Source: Cyanodermella asteris
Taxonomy: Eukaryota > Ascomycota > Lecanoromycetes > Ostropales > Stictidaceae
NCBI GenBank assembly: GCA_900618795.1
Contig: UYJD01000002.1
Coordinates: forward strand, 1 to 64,000
DNA length: 64,000 nt
Direction: 5' to 3'
In this document: positions 24,454 through 36,077 of the stretch, in pieces
How positions within the stretch are numbered: position 1 is the stretch's first letter
Layout of the letters: each line of letters opens with the position of its first letter
Translations under genes and position numbers: made by a program
The notes under the pieces: generated by a model
Database searches by the model: none
Told to the model about the DNA's origin: nothing
What the model saw: the letters and a program-made list of their open reading frames with translations, nothing else

Positions 24454-26685
24454 TTGCTTAGTTACAGAATCATCGCGCTGTGCATACGAATACAGCGACG
24501 GTGTTGTTTATGGCGGTGACACAAGTCCTCGGTGGCCGCACTCGGCCAGTCCAGAGAACACCAGCTGCCCCAATGTGTGCGTATCAACAAAACGGAATAT
24601 AAGTCTACGGACATTTGGCTCATACAAAATTTCCCGAGCCCGAGTTGTGCCAATAATCGCTGCGCTCTCGCTGTATCTGAAATGTATGACTGTAATGCTA
24701 GGCTTTGGATGGCATTTTCACCAGCTCAGGTTTTCTAGAACTGCCACGGAAAGCTTCGGGGCCTCTGCCCACTCTGGGGATCTCCAAAGGAACGGTTTGG
24801 CTTGTGTGTGAGAGCGACCCGGTTTGACAACGGAGTCGATCCACCAGATGCTACTTCTCAAACTGGAACTGTCAACTGAATATACTTAGCAGACCTCGAC
24901 TGGTCTCTACCATCCGTTGACGACCCAATTTTGGACCCGATCGAGTCGGCCACCGAGCTGGTAGTGGGAATGATGGAGCGCAGTCGGCTTTCAGACTCTC
25001 ACAAGAGGCGCGGGCCATCCGAGAGCCTCGTCCCACTCCGCGTCCTTTCATATGAAACATGCGCAGGCTCCACACATAGGATTGAGACGACCGCCAAATA
25101 CTTTTATGAGTCCTAGTTCTGCATGGTGTGCTGGGACTTCAAACGACTCGAGCTCCAAATAGTGCCTTCGTCCTGATTGTTTCTTTGAGCTCAAGGGGAG
25201 GTTTCCTGCATTATTGACTCGGCTGACCTGACTTGACCACTGTCTTGACTCGGTATACTTGAAGGAGCTGAATATTATGTGAGACCGAGAGCTGAATCAT
25301 ATTTCCAAGGTTACTTAGTGGGTGTCCCTGCCAAAACAGCCACCCAGGAATCAAACAACCAACAAGGTCGTCGAATGTTCTCGCAGCTTGAATCCGAATG
25401 CTAAAGCTGGGAGTTTCATCCTGTTCCCTGTAAAGAAGTTGCTGATCCTTGAGGAGATGAGAGGTCCCTAATGTGTTTTTGAATCCCACTGACTTCGTGT
25501 TGTCACAGACATGACTGGGTAACTCAGTACGACAGGCGTCAGTCACATACTTCCCGTTCAAGAATGGTAGTGAGACAAAAAGTGCTGAGGCTTGATTATC
25601 ACCACTCGGTCGACGAAAGCACGGTGGGAGCAAAGAAAACGCTACCGATGGCCTGTCCAGCCAGGTACCCAGCTAAATATTCAACCAAAAACCCAGCTAG
25701 GTATCTAGATAGGACCCCAGCTTACTATCCTAACAAGCACCTAAAAGCATATTTGGAGAATGATCGATGTCGGTTCTACGGTATATACCTATGTACATGG
25801 CGCAGTAGTTTTTGCGTGTGATCTCGTCACGACGAAAGCTGGCGGGGCCTTCTTTCCACCCGCCTTGAAAGTCGACAACTTGGGATATACACCAGCGCGG
25901 CAACAGCTTCTGAAGCAGGATGCGGCTGGTCGATCAGGATGCTTTCAACAGTAGACAAGGGAAAACGGGAAACAAACGCAGAAGCCCCACAGACAGGCCG
26001 AATTCGTCCGGCTGGATGCATCGTGACTACGATAATTGTTTGGAAGACACGTCGGCAATCTGGAGTCTGAGTACATACCCCCAATTATCACTGGAAAGAA
26101 TAGGGTCATGTTTGTGATTGACAGATAGTTTAAATGAAAGGGTCGCTCAAGGTCTGATCGGTGCGTTTTTTTTTTCACGTTCAAAGAAATTATTGGAACG
26201 CAATAAACATAAAGTGGAGTGTTCTGCCGGTTCAACGGCACCCACATGTCGTGTGTCGGTTTGCAAGAAATGCTGCTGACACTTCTGATATGCTGCGCCT
26301 TACTGTTTGCCCACCTTCGAGGTAGACAATGGTCAGACTGGCTGTCTTACTTGGCAGATGTTCCTCGTGTTGAAACAGTGGACTAGGCAGCCTACCGCCA
26401 TGCTTAACGTCCACGAACAAAGCGAACTCACCGAAAACCAGGCCCACGAGTCCCAGCATTGTTAAAAAACCATGAGACCCCGTTAATACGATCGCTCTCT
26501 CGCCGTTTCTATCTCCCAACAAAAAAATTCGTGTACATACAGAAAGCCCTTAAATATAGAGCGGCCCGGCAAAACAGTCCTCACACGCTTCCTCCTCTCC
26601 ATCCCCTTTCTCCCATCACGCTCGCATTGTGATGGGAGCAAGTTGCTAACCTCTAAAAGCAGCCACGCATCGCCTCCAGTCAAGA
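24454..26685. other. Gene-poor interval with weak coding traces
   Basis: No recognisable gene. Weak traces are a possible multi-exon gene or relic on the plus strand (about 24532-25116), a 140-codon frame on the minus strand (25211-25633) with natural-looking composition, and a frame at 26232-26522 (minus) holding a hydrophobic segment. None matches a family I know and none has a complete, convincing splice model. Short homopolymers occur near 26165. Confidence 0.3.
25657..25754 (+). repeat. 24-base coding-like minisatellite
   Basis: Four imperfect 24-base units built on CCCAGCTA-type words; the central A of CCAG falls at 25671, 25695 and 25719, exactly 24 bases apart. In one plus frame (from 25564) they encode the 8-residue units ARYPAKYS, TKNPARYL, DRTPAYYP and NKHLKAYL, i.e. 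roughly xxxPAxYx. Whether this is translated is unknown. Confidence 0.5.
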
Positions 26686-27167
26686 TCAATCTGCAGCACC
26701 AGCGGAACAGCAACCGGAATCGTGACCACATTCGACTTGGGTGCAACCGCAACCAGATTCAAGCGTGTCGTGGTCATACGAGATGAGGTTCAGTCCGTCG
26801 GCCGTCTCACTCGACAGCCCAGCAGCCTGGATGAGATCCTTCTTGGCGATCAGAGAATCGATCGCCTGCGTACTGTTCGAAGCGATGGGATTGGTGAACC
26901 ACGACAGTGAATGCGGNNNNNNNNNNNNNNNNNNNNNNNNNGGAACAGATTGTGCACTTCTTCAGAATGGCGGGCTTCAGATGATTACTCACGCGGCGCG
27001 AAGGTCATGGCATCGTAGTATGCGATGCGGTTGGTACGGTTGACTCCCGAGAAGAATTCGCATTGGAGATTGCACTGATGGCGATGACAAGGAAGGATGA
27101 GAGAAGCACCATTTTCACCATCTTCGATGGTCGTAGTGACAATATGAGACAGAGTATTGTAGACTTC
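26686..27167 (-). CDS. Part of an unrecognised cysteine-rich protein (crosses assembly gap)
   Basis: Two exon segments on the minus strand. The upstream one, 26993-27167, follows an acceptor GCGCAG and encodes 58 residues including EVYNTLSHIVTTTIEDGENG, LPCHRHQCNLQCEFF and NRTNRIAYYDAMTFAP. It ends at a strong donor GTGAGT. The downstream one, from the gap edge at 26916 to a TGA at 26686-26688, encodes 76 residues including NPIASNSTQAIDSLIAKKDL and a cysteine-dense tail, SGCGCTQVECGHDSGCC. The intron acceptor is probably inside the run of N. Cysteine spacing suggests disulphides or metal binding (CxC-x4-C-x5-CC near the end; CxxxC-type pairs upstream). The 5' part was not found: upstream sequence has stops in this frame, so more exons or a broken gene are possible. 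No family was recognised. Confidence 0.6.
26917..26941. other. Assembly gap (25 N)
   Basis: A run of 25 undetermined bases. It interrupts the intron or acceptor region of the cysteine-rich gene on the minus strand. The true length of missing sequence is unknown. Confidence 0.99.
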
Positions 27168-30100
27168 CTGCGCTTCGACAGTCCAGAGTCACCAGCCTCG
27201 ATCTTGAAGATACAGCAGCCAGACGGTTCCTCTTCCTATTTCCGCTGTATGAAATGTCCTTGTAGAATGATCTACCTCGTTTAGAGCTCTGGCGGACGTC
27301 ACTACTCCTCAGAAAGGAGATTCTGGACCTAGATCATTGCGATCTTGGTCGCGAACTCAGAGATTGAATCATAAAGAAGGAATGGTTATTGGTCTGAAGA
27401 CTACATGCCCGTCATCCAGTTGCGATTCGATTCACAGCAAGCTTGGTAGTTCACGTTATGACCTGAAGGAGGAAATCAAAACATTTCACGTTTCGGCGAC
27501 AAGACTCTCACGGGTAAAGCAAGCGAGCTCGGCGAGCAGGGCCAACAACGGAGCGAGACCAGAGCATCTAGACTTCTCGTTGCAGAGCTACATCCAACTG
27601 AGTCGTGCGTTGAGCATGAAGCTGATATGAGACGTGCAGCAGACGGGCCCGCGTTGGGGGTTGAAGTTGCAGCTCAGCGTCGGCACTTGGCTGTGACGCC
27701 GAGATGGGCCGGTCTGGAACACACGGGGGCCATGATCCTTGCAAAAGCTCACAACATTGAACAGGGTTGGATTGCGCTCCAGGCTCTACAAACATGACCC
27801 CACGAGCGAAGCATCATACTGTGATAGCATCGATGAGATTTGCATGCATCCCCAGCTCTGGAAATGGGCAATGATGCGAATGGGTCGTGCTCGCATCTAC
27901 ATCGAGCTTAGGGGGCCTAGACGCTGGTTCGCGGGCACGACCTTCGCTGATGCTGCCAGCAGCTGAGCGAAGACTCGGTGCGTCATCCGAAAGCCCTCAA
28001 TGTTGAAAGGTTCCGTTCCAGGTGACCTACTACATCACACTACTGTAAATCTCTGACAGACGATGAGACTAGAGTGGTCGAAATGCAGTCTGCACAATTG
28101 CAAAGTCATGTTCACGGACAAGTCCAAGACCCGATGGCCGGCCGCTCGAGCTGAGGAAAGTCTCTGCAGACGGAGCATTCCAGATGCCAACGCGTTTGCA
28201 GACGTTGCATTTTCTAATCGATGAGCTGCCAAACTTACCAGAGTCTTGCCTGTGACGCATTCGTGCATATCGCATGTGTTTAATGCTCTCAGTTTCGTGT
28301 TTAACCGGCGGCATATGGCTGCGTCGCCAGATGCCGTGGACTTCACGAGGCAGAGCAAAATCGCCGAGACTTTGCCTTTGATTCCTCGCCGTATGACTGG
28401 TCGGCTCGTTAAGGATCCCAAGCACTGGGTACGAGCCAAAACTGCAAACGGTAATCGAGCACGTACGTACGGTATTGTTTTGACAATCTGCTGCCTACCG
28501 ACTACCGCCGGTCACCTGCTGAGTCTGTATGCGGAGATGAATCTCGGTGAAGATGACCTGCGGCGGCAGTCGACGCCTCGGGCATGCACCCTTGCTGCCC
28601 TGAATCCAGCGGCATGGTCATGGCGACAGCCACCAGGCTGAGGGCAGCGGAGACGGCCAGGGCTTTGAAGAAGGCGTCATGTCGACATGGCCCGCTGCGA
28701 ACTCCGGCCGACGCCTCTGGCTGGCTTGCGTCCGGGGACGGCAGTGTCAGCGTCGACGCCCTGGCTCAGAGGCTTCAGGTACACCGACGATGGGAGAGGG
28801 CCCAGCGATTGGGAGGCTTTCTGGCGGTCGTGCTGGCAGAGCCCGAGCCCTCGGTTCCGGAGCAGATTTTACAGAATGACGATCATGCTTCGATCGGCAC
28901 GGCCTTCGTTCGACTAGCGGGATCAGAATGATAATTACAGCATTGACGCCGATCGATCAGACGGCCCGCAGGCGCCGAGTCAAATACCGAATTGCTGTGC
29001 CAGAAGCCACCTGCAGTCATCACGTTTCCGACATGACGTCCAAATCACGAGCGGCCAATACGAAGGACGGACGCGGAAGCAGCAGGTCCCGAGGGCTACA
29101 GTGTCGCTTTGATTATTGCGCATGAGCGGCGACCAGAAAGGGGCACAAGTCGGGACGGTGGGGAGAGCGTAGGATACGTAGAAAGAAATGGAGGGCGGGG
29201 CGGAAACAACCGCAAGCGTCAGCAAAGTGGACGGTCTCAAGCAGGGTCACGGAGCTGCAGACCAATGAAGCGACCAGGACGCAGACATCGGTCGTCGCGA
29301 CTCACGTTGCGTAGTGGGTGGTAACATCTGTCAGGCCGAACGAAAGTGGTTGGCAGCTGCAAATAGCAGCTGACAGGGTAGCACCAACAGGACATACAGT
29401 AGGGGATCTTGGCCCAAGAAGGAAGCGCTCGTACAGCTACGGCAAGTTCTCAATGAAATGCTGTGTGTGCAGCAGGGGCAATTCTTCGCTTACGGCCCGC
29501 GTTGATTGGGCCTTCGATCGAGACGACCCGAAGCGTGCTAGCGGGGAAACTGTACGGACGTCACGCTTCTCGAGCCTTTCTCAGCCTGGCTTCGATCGGC
29601 GTCGCCGAAAGCTTGATGCGGGTCTGCCTCCTGTACTTCTGCTTCCATTCCATTGCCATGCCCGTGCGCCTGCCTCTTCGTGCTCGCTTCTGTCGTCATG
29701 CTTCGAGAACACGGAAGGAACGTTCGACTGCAGCAACGGCGCTTTCCTCCCACCTGCCTCTTCGGGAGCCTACATTTTGACTGCCTGCATTCCAAACGAG
29801 CTTGTCACACCGTCATCACCGTGCGTTGCTGCATGCGGACGCGGTCGTGACGCTTTGTTATCTTTAACCTTCTTCGGGGACCAGCAAACGTCCAGTCTGA
29901 CAGGTTGCATTCTGTAAAAGCTCACTAGCGCAAGGGTGTGGCTTGCTGCGCGCACGTGGAAGCCTCAATTCTCTTTCGAGCTCTTGCGCCGTGCTGGCTT
30001 GTGCTTCCGCCGACACCTTTGCCCTCTTGAGCATCTCTAGCCGTGAGGAGCATGCACGTCTACCACCTCGCTTTCGAGCCCTGGCTGCACTGTACATTGG

Positions 30101-33071
30101 ACCTCTGCAGCTTTGACTTTCGCAAGCAACAACAATCTGTTTCCAGGTTTTCGACGTGCTCGGGGTGTACCGAGTGCAATCCAGATCGCGACAGAGTTGC
30201 CAACCTTTGGACGTACAGTACATCAACAGCTTGTCGATACCAGCATTGGCACGGCTGCACCTGCACGGTTCGTCCGGCGTCTCGGCGTTGTTGATGCAAA
30301 ATCGACACGTTGTGACCTGTGCGAAGCGCTGACACACCCTAAACTGGTGCGACTCTGCTTCAGCACCTTCATCTGTCTATTTCTGCAAAGCACTATGCGG
30401 GAGACTGCCAACAAAGACAGGGGAATCACAACGAGGACCCACGTGCAACTATACAAGGGAGGCCAAGGCAATGGGAGAGGAGGAACGCTTGGACACGCTG
30501 ATTATCTTTCAGTACCGTTGTTCCTTACCCAAGCCACTGTGACGGGCCGGCCCCGATGGCGACAGGTCGAAGCGTTGGCTTTGCCCTACCTTTTGGGTGG
30601 TGAAATGCGAGTTCCACCACCAGTCCAGTCTTGCATCTTCCCACGACGCTGCGCACGCTGCAATCTGATTCGTTCTCTCCCGAAAGGGAAAAGATCTTTG
30701 GCCACGCGAGATGTTTCCATACTGCCGGGGCTCGTTTGCGTTGCATCCCGCCGTGATCGTCTCTGCTGCTCACCGATGATCCCGCCAGCGACCTGCGCTG
30801 GCCATCGACGTCAATTCAACCACTTGACGCATGCGGCTCAACTCGTTGCTAACCTTCTGCGCAACAATCGCAATACAGTATACGCTTGCGTCTGGATCTG
30901 CTGTCAATGCGTGCGACCCTTGTTCGCTGGACCCTCAGTTGCAATTTGACCGTGTGCAGCGCCCACGCCTGCCAGAGGCAAGCTGAGAACCATGTGGCAC
31001 TGGGTCTCAACGACTTGACGCCCTGCGTGCAGAGATTACGCGCCAGTCGCAGCCCGAGCCTGCTCTTTCGACAGGATGGCCTTGTTTCTGCACTCCGACC
31101 AAATTGGTGACAGCGCTCTGAAGGACACATGTGGTTCGCTTCTGGACAGCTGCATCCCGGTCAATATCCCTGAGCGCCTAGCTGCACCAACGCTTGCCTC
31201 AGCAGCGTGTTGTACTGTTGCCGTTGCATTCCGGGATGGTTGCTGATGCCGTAGCGGACAGTGGTCTCCTATGCCCTCTTGGGACGCATATTCACAAGTC
31301 TTACGTCGTCGACAATGGAACTTTCCAAGCCGCATTTCGTACAACACACCCCTGTCCTGGCGACGGTAGGCGTCCTCCTGAGCGCCTCTGCCTCGTGGCT
31401 CTTTGTGCTTCATTGACACGACCTGTAGCCCTGATCCTTGCTCGTGCAGATCGCTCAATCAACGGATCAGCAGTCAAGTCAGGCGTCGCAGTTGACTTTG
31501 AGAATCTGACAAGCTGGAATTTGGGGATCGCGAACCAAGCATGCTTGCTTGACCTCAGCATCAGGCTGCATAAAGGATTGCCCGGGCCTGGTCGTACCGA
31601 CACCATCTACCCCAAGTATTGCCCATACGCGATGCTCGGCGGCTCGGGGTAGCCATCTACACTGCCCTTTCATACACCGGCCAAGTGAGTAGTAATCGTG
31701 GTGACATCTGCTTGCCGCCGAGGTGGCTTAAGGCGCGTGCACAACATCTGACCATTGAGCGGCCGCATTGCTGTTTGCTCGCCCACCTTTCTCATGCTCA
31801 CTGATGCCTCTGAAGCGATAACGGCGTATGGGGGACAATGACAGTTGCGTTCCTTCATCTCATGCACGTGCAATTGCTGGCTACAGCCGGCCCAGTACCC
31901 CTTGGACTCTATTGGCTTGAGAGCCGGTCTCGTTGTCGACGAAGAGTACTCAGGGGTTCAAGCCTTGTCCTTAGCTAGGTTCGAGGCGCCCGGGTGGCAG
32001 GCAATGTGCACGCCACGGGGTCCGGGGAGCGTCAGTGTCAACCCGCAGGGCCGGCTCGAGCTACTGTACCAGACCTTGTCTGTGCAACGAAAGAGCTGAT
32101 GGTAACACCACTACTGCAGGATTGTCATTGTTACCTGCGGTGCGTGAGTTTGGCAAAGAGATACGATGAGCTGTCAAGTGTCAAGACTCGAAATTGAGGA
32201 TCAAAAGTCTCGGCAATGGCAAGGTGGTCGCTCGCGACTTTGCATGCCCTCGCATGTGGCCCCGTCAGCGCAGGCGGCCATCGGGCAAATAACGATTACG
32301 ACAATTTGTATTTCGAAATTCGATGCAGCACCGCGTTCCGGCGGCAACAGTCTTGCAGAAAGCTATTATTGCCTCGAAAAGGCGATGCGATGATTGGGGT
32401 CTCGTTACTGAGTTACAGCACTGATGATTTGGATTTTGGAGGCGGAGGACCTCAGATTTGACATGCTCGATCGCACTGACATTCCGCCAATCGATGCACA
32501 ACCAACGGAAGCATCCTGAGCCCGCCATGCTGCTTCGGGCAAGAGCAGAGAGAGCATGCATCCTTTGCCAGGCCGACTTTGGGCCATCCGACGCGTGATG
32601 CGATAACCTGGCGGTAACGCAGAGCTCACGCTCGCAAATCCGGCGCGGAGGCTACGGTTGGCAGCTTACCGGGGCTGACCTCGAAGCATGTTCAGGACAA
32701 TCTTCGAAGCTGTTCTGTAGGCGCTGCATGGGGTGGCGGACAACCAGGCGGCAAGACCTGCTCGTTATTGCATGCTGAGGACTGCTGCAGAAGCAGAAGC
32801 TGCACGGTGAACAGGCTCGAACAAGGTTGCTGTAAGAGATGGAACACAACAGTCAAGCAACGCTGCGTGCATTACTACCGAATTCATCCTCGACGTTCAT
32901 CTGCCGCTCTTCTGGCAGCGTCCGTGCTCCCGCCCAGCTGGACCTTCTACGCGATTAGCCTGTACCACTGACCACCAAGGCCACTCGACCATGCTATCGC
33001 GGTGTTATGAAAGTGAGCGTGTCCAATATGCAGCTACAGTCGGACCGGATGCTAAGGCCGAGCACGATCAC
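27168..33071. other. About 6 kb without a convincing gene
   Basis: Both strands hold many short open frames whose peptides do not look like conserved proteins. The longest, 30113-30949 plus (278 codons), opens at a TTG and is rich in Arg and Cys; it is noted as a finding but not called as a gene. No RNA gene or mobile element was recognised. The interval lies upstream of the C2H2 regulator and may hold its distal control region. Confidence 0.35.
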
Positions 33072-33092
33072 GAGCATGAGCATGAGCATGAG
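33072..33092. repeat. (GAGCAT)n microsatellite
   Basis: Three and a half copies of GAGCAT; in one plus frame it encodes alternating His and Glu. Confidence 0.9.
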
Positions 33093-33432
33093 ACGACAAC
33101 AGCAGCTGCCCCTGATTGGACGGAAGCAGTATTGAAACGAGGGCAATATTACCAACTGACTGACGAAGGTAAGGAGAACCACGCCAGTCTTACGCTCTCT
33201 ACACTCCGACTGATCAGGCTCAGGCCCCTCACCAGCGGTGGCCGTTCCTATATTTCAGGTCGTCCGTTCGCCTGCTGACAGCTCGTGTCGGGTCGTGTCG
33301 GCCTCTCGCTCCCTCGACTCGTGCCCACGTCTCCTTGAGAGCCTGCGGGTGTGGTCCTCGGCGTCCATGGGCTTCTAGTAGGAGTTTTCTGGCGAAGTGT
33401 GCCTGTCTCAGAAGCCGGTCTCAGACCAGTGT

Positions 33433-33459
33433 GCAGCAGCAGCAGCAGCAGCAGCAGCA
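33433..33459. repeat. (GCA)9 trinucleotide microsatellite
   Basis: Nine perfect GCA units in the region upstream of the C2H2 gene. Confidence 0.95.
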
Positions 33460-33659
33460 ACGACAGGGCTGCTGCGTACGCCACCGAACGACGACGATAC
33501 GGGAGTTCTGAGCAGTGAAACCAGCAAGCGTGTCGCGAGAATAGGCAGTCTGCAACAGTGCAACTACGAGGCCGGCAGGGCACGTTCGCTTACAAGCCGG
33601 GGGTGGTTGGTTGTATTCTGCATTGCTGCGCGCGCCAATCTCCCGCCGCGCGCTGTCGC

Positions 33660-34300
33660 TCAGTCGCTCCTGCCTTGGAGGAAAAAAACGTGCGATCAAC
33701 ACCGGATCGGCAGGAACGGTCGAGCCAGCTTCCAGCACTTCTGCGAGCCAGACTTGCGGCCGTTTCGCTCCCTCGCCCTCATATCCCTCGAGCTGGCCCC
33801 CCCCCTCTCGGGCCACTCACGGCCAGCGCTACCACGCTACTTACTCACACATTTACTGCAATCCTTACCGTCCATCTTTACACCCTCTCGAGCCGCGCTG
33901 TAGGGCCTGGATGCAGCGCGCCCACCCACGCGAGCCGTCAACACCACCGCCTTGTCCGCGCGCCCTCCCATCGCCATCCTCCAACTTCATTGCTCCTGGC
34001 TCATATACATCGCCGGCTACGCACGTCTCTTCCTCTTCTCTCCTCCCTTGTCGCTTCAGCTCCTCACTCACCACCACCCGCCGATCCATACCCTTTTCAC
34101 ACACTCGTCGCCTCCCACTCGATCCCGGACACCGTCATCTCCAGAGTCGACATCGCCGTTGACAACCTCACCCATCAGCTCGCCCTCGACGCCACTGCGC
34201 CGCCCCTACCAAGACACGGCGGCTTTCATCCCCTCTCCATCGCCGTCATCTGGTCTTCAGCCGAGACAAAGCCCTTTCTCGCTTTTTCGCGCGGCTCTGA
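33660..34300 (+). promoter_or_regulatory. CT-rich leader upstream of the C2H2 regulator
   Basis: Strongly pyrimidine-rich plus strand, rich in CCCTC, TCTTCC and CACCACC words, as in long 5' leaders and promoters of fungal regulator genes. The skew lowers stop-codon density and creates long accidental frames here. The only ATG I see from 33840 to 34390 is at 33911. The hidden first exon of the zinc-finger gene should lie in or before this stretch. Confidence 0.5.
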
Positions 34301-36011
34301 TCAAGTCGCTGCACCCTCGCCAGTCTGGCCTTCCCGGCTTCGATCCACTCTGCAGCCGGGGCGTCGGATTTTTACCGCCATCAGCAGCCCTCCAACGCTC
34401 CTCTGACGCCGCCTCTCGACGACTTCGTCCTCGACAACTCTTATCCAGGCGCCGGCAGCGAGGCCCAGTTGCCCTCTCTGGACTACTCACACCCGTCTGC
34501 CGGTCACTTCTGGCCTGGCGACGTTCCCGTCCCGCCCCATCACCAGCACCAGCTCCAACAGTCCTACCAGCCTGCCATTGACAACGGCAAGCAAGAGGGG
34601 CGCTCTTTACCCCAAGACCCATACAATCACGCTATGACAGCAGTCGTGATACCACAGCCCGGTATGCCTTCTGTTATGGACGCCATCAACCCGCCTCCGA
34701 GCTTCAGCGCCCGCAAGACGCAGGCCTCTAATATGCCCGTTCCTGGCCGCATAGACCTGCCCGTCAACCCGGTCACGCAGAAGTTCAGTAGTGCCCTCCC
34801 TATGAATCATGGCCAGCAGGGAAGCATCAGCAGCCTGCTAACTCCTCCTTCCAATATTTCAGGTGACAGCCTCAGCCCCATTTCGTCCGCGGCTTCGACA
34901 CAGCATGCTGGTGCCGGTACTCAGGGAATTCCTCCCTTCACACCCAACGGTTCGTGGAACGGGCCCGGAGGCACTGGTCTGACTCCTATCCTCAGCTCGG
35001 GCACAGGCACCACACCACAGTCGTGGGGCTCCAACTTGAACTTCCCTCCTCCCAAGAACATGTGCTCGCTTCTTGGAGGGCTGGTTGGCACGACTGTCAG
35101 CCCAATGAAGTCCGAAGCCCTGCCGCCTCCTGCGTACAACATGAACGACCTCCATGCCCTTCCCACCTCATCAAGCGCCCATGTCAACATGACACAGTCG
35201 ACAACGGCAACGCATCACAACGGGCTTCCTGCTCACCAGCCACTTCCGCAACACATGTCGTACATGTCCATGCAGCCCGCGCCTCTCACTGCGAACGCGG
35301 TGGCTAGCCTACCGAGCCAGCACAACGGAAGCGATAGCTATATGCGCGCGCCGCCAACGCCTGCCACTTCCTACTACGGGAGCCAGGCGTCGAACACGCC
35401 TCTCCAGCCGAGCTTCCCGTTCAGCGCTTCGTCTCCTCCCGCTTTGAGCCCTCCTCCTCGCATCTCACCAGCGCAGTCTGCCTCGAACTTCTCCCCACCT
35501 CCCCTCTCAGGCACACCCAACAATGCCGGGCACCAGCCGTTCCAGCCGAGACCTTTCTTCAGCATGGGTGGGATGTCGAATGTTCACGGGTACCCGCCTT
35601 TCAACAGCGGACTGGCTGCTCAGCAGCATATGCCGTTTTCTGACGGCCGGGCTTACCAGCACGGGATGCTCGGCGCCCCTCAGCTGGCTCACAACGACCG
35701 ACCGTTCAAATGTGACCAGTGCCCTCAAAGCTTCAACCGCAACCACGATCTCAAGAGACATAAGCGCATTCATCTTGCCGTCAAGCCATTCCCTTGCGGG
35801 TGGTGCGACAAGAGCTTCAGCCGAAAGGATGCTCTCAAGGTCAGTCTACACTCACCACGCACATGAATCGTTTGCTAACATACAACAGAGACACATTCTT
35901 GTCAAAGGTTGCGGCAAGGCCATGGCCGGCAAGGACGGCGAAAAGGGTGACGATGACGACTCTAAGAGTGAGAGCGAAGGCGAGGCGAGCTCTGGAAACG
36001 CCGCCGCGTGA
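34301..36011 (+). CDS. C2H2 zinc-finger stress regulator, Seb1/Msn2-like (5' end open)
   Basis: Supported exons are about 34354-35839 and 35889-36011, with a 49-bp intron (35840-35888, GTCAGT...AACAG, CTAAC branch). The body is Pro/Ser/Gln-rich with TPPLDDFVLDNSYPG near its start. Two C-terminal fingers follow: FKCDQCPQSFNRNHDLKRH (C-x2-C-x12-H-x3-H) and FPCGWCDKSFSRKDALK, which splicing joins to RHILVKGCGK (H-x5-C). The tail is acidic and Lys/Ser-rich. This finger pair is typical of Trichoderma Seb1 and Aspergillus MsnA, which bind AGGGG stress elements in the nucleus under osmotic and oxidative stress. The frame is closed by a TGA at 34298 and has no ATG before 34469. An upstream exon is therefore needed, with the best acceptor CTCTGCAG at 34353. 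Five copies of a structured element follow the stop. Confidence 0.85.
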
Positions 36012-36077
36012 GGTCGGACTGCTTCGATATGACGATACCCTCCCAGCGACGGCCGGACAGTGCATCGCTAGAAATCA

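Noticed and set aside
25211-25633. 140-codon minus-strand frame (KDQQLLYREQDETPSFSIRI)
   Set aside because: Composition is plausible but no family, no clear start context and no supporting neighbour; left as a weak trace in the interval note.
26232-26522. Minus-strand frame with hydrophobic segment GFLTMLGLVGLVFGEFALF
   Set aside because: Could be an accidental hydrophobic stretch; no coherent exon structure found.
27063-27284. Plus-strand frame opposite the cysteine-rich gene
   Set aside because: It overlaps the minus-strand exon 26993-27167 and looks like its shadow.
33558-34406. 282-codon plus frame before the C2H2 gene
   Set aside because: The CT-rich skew removes stop codons; the peptide is low complexity and out of frame with the conserved zinc-finger protein.
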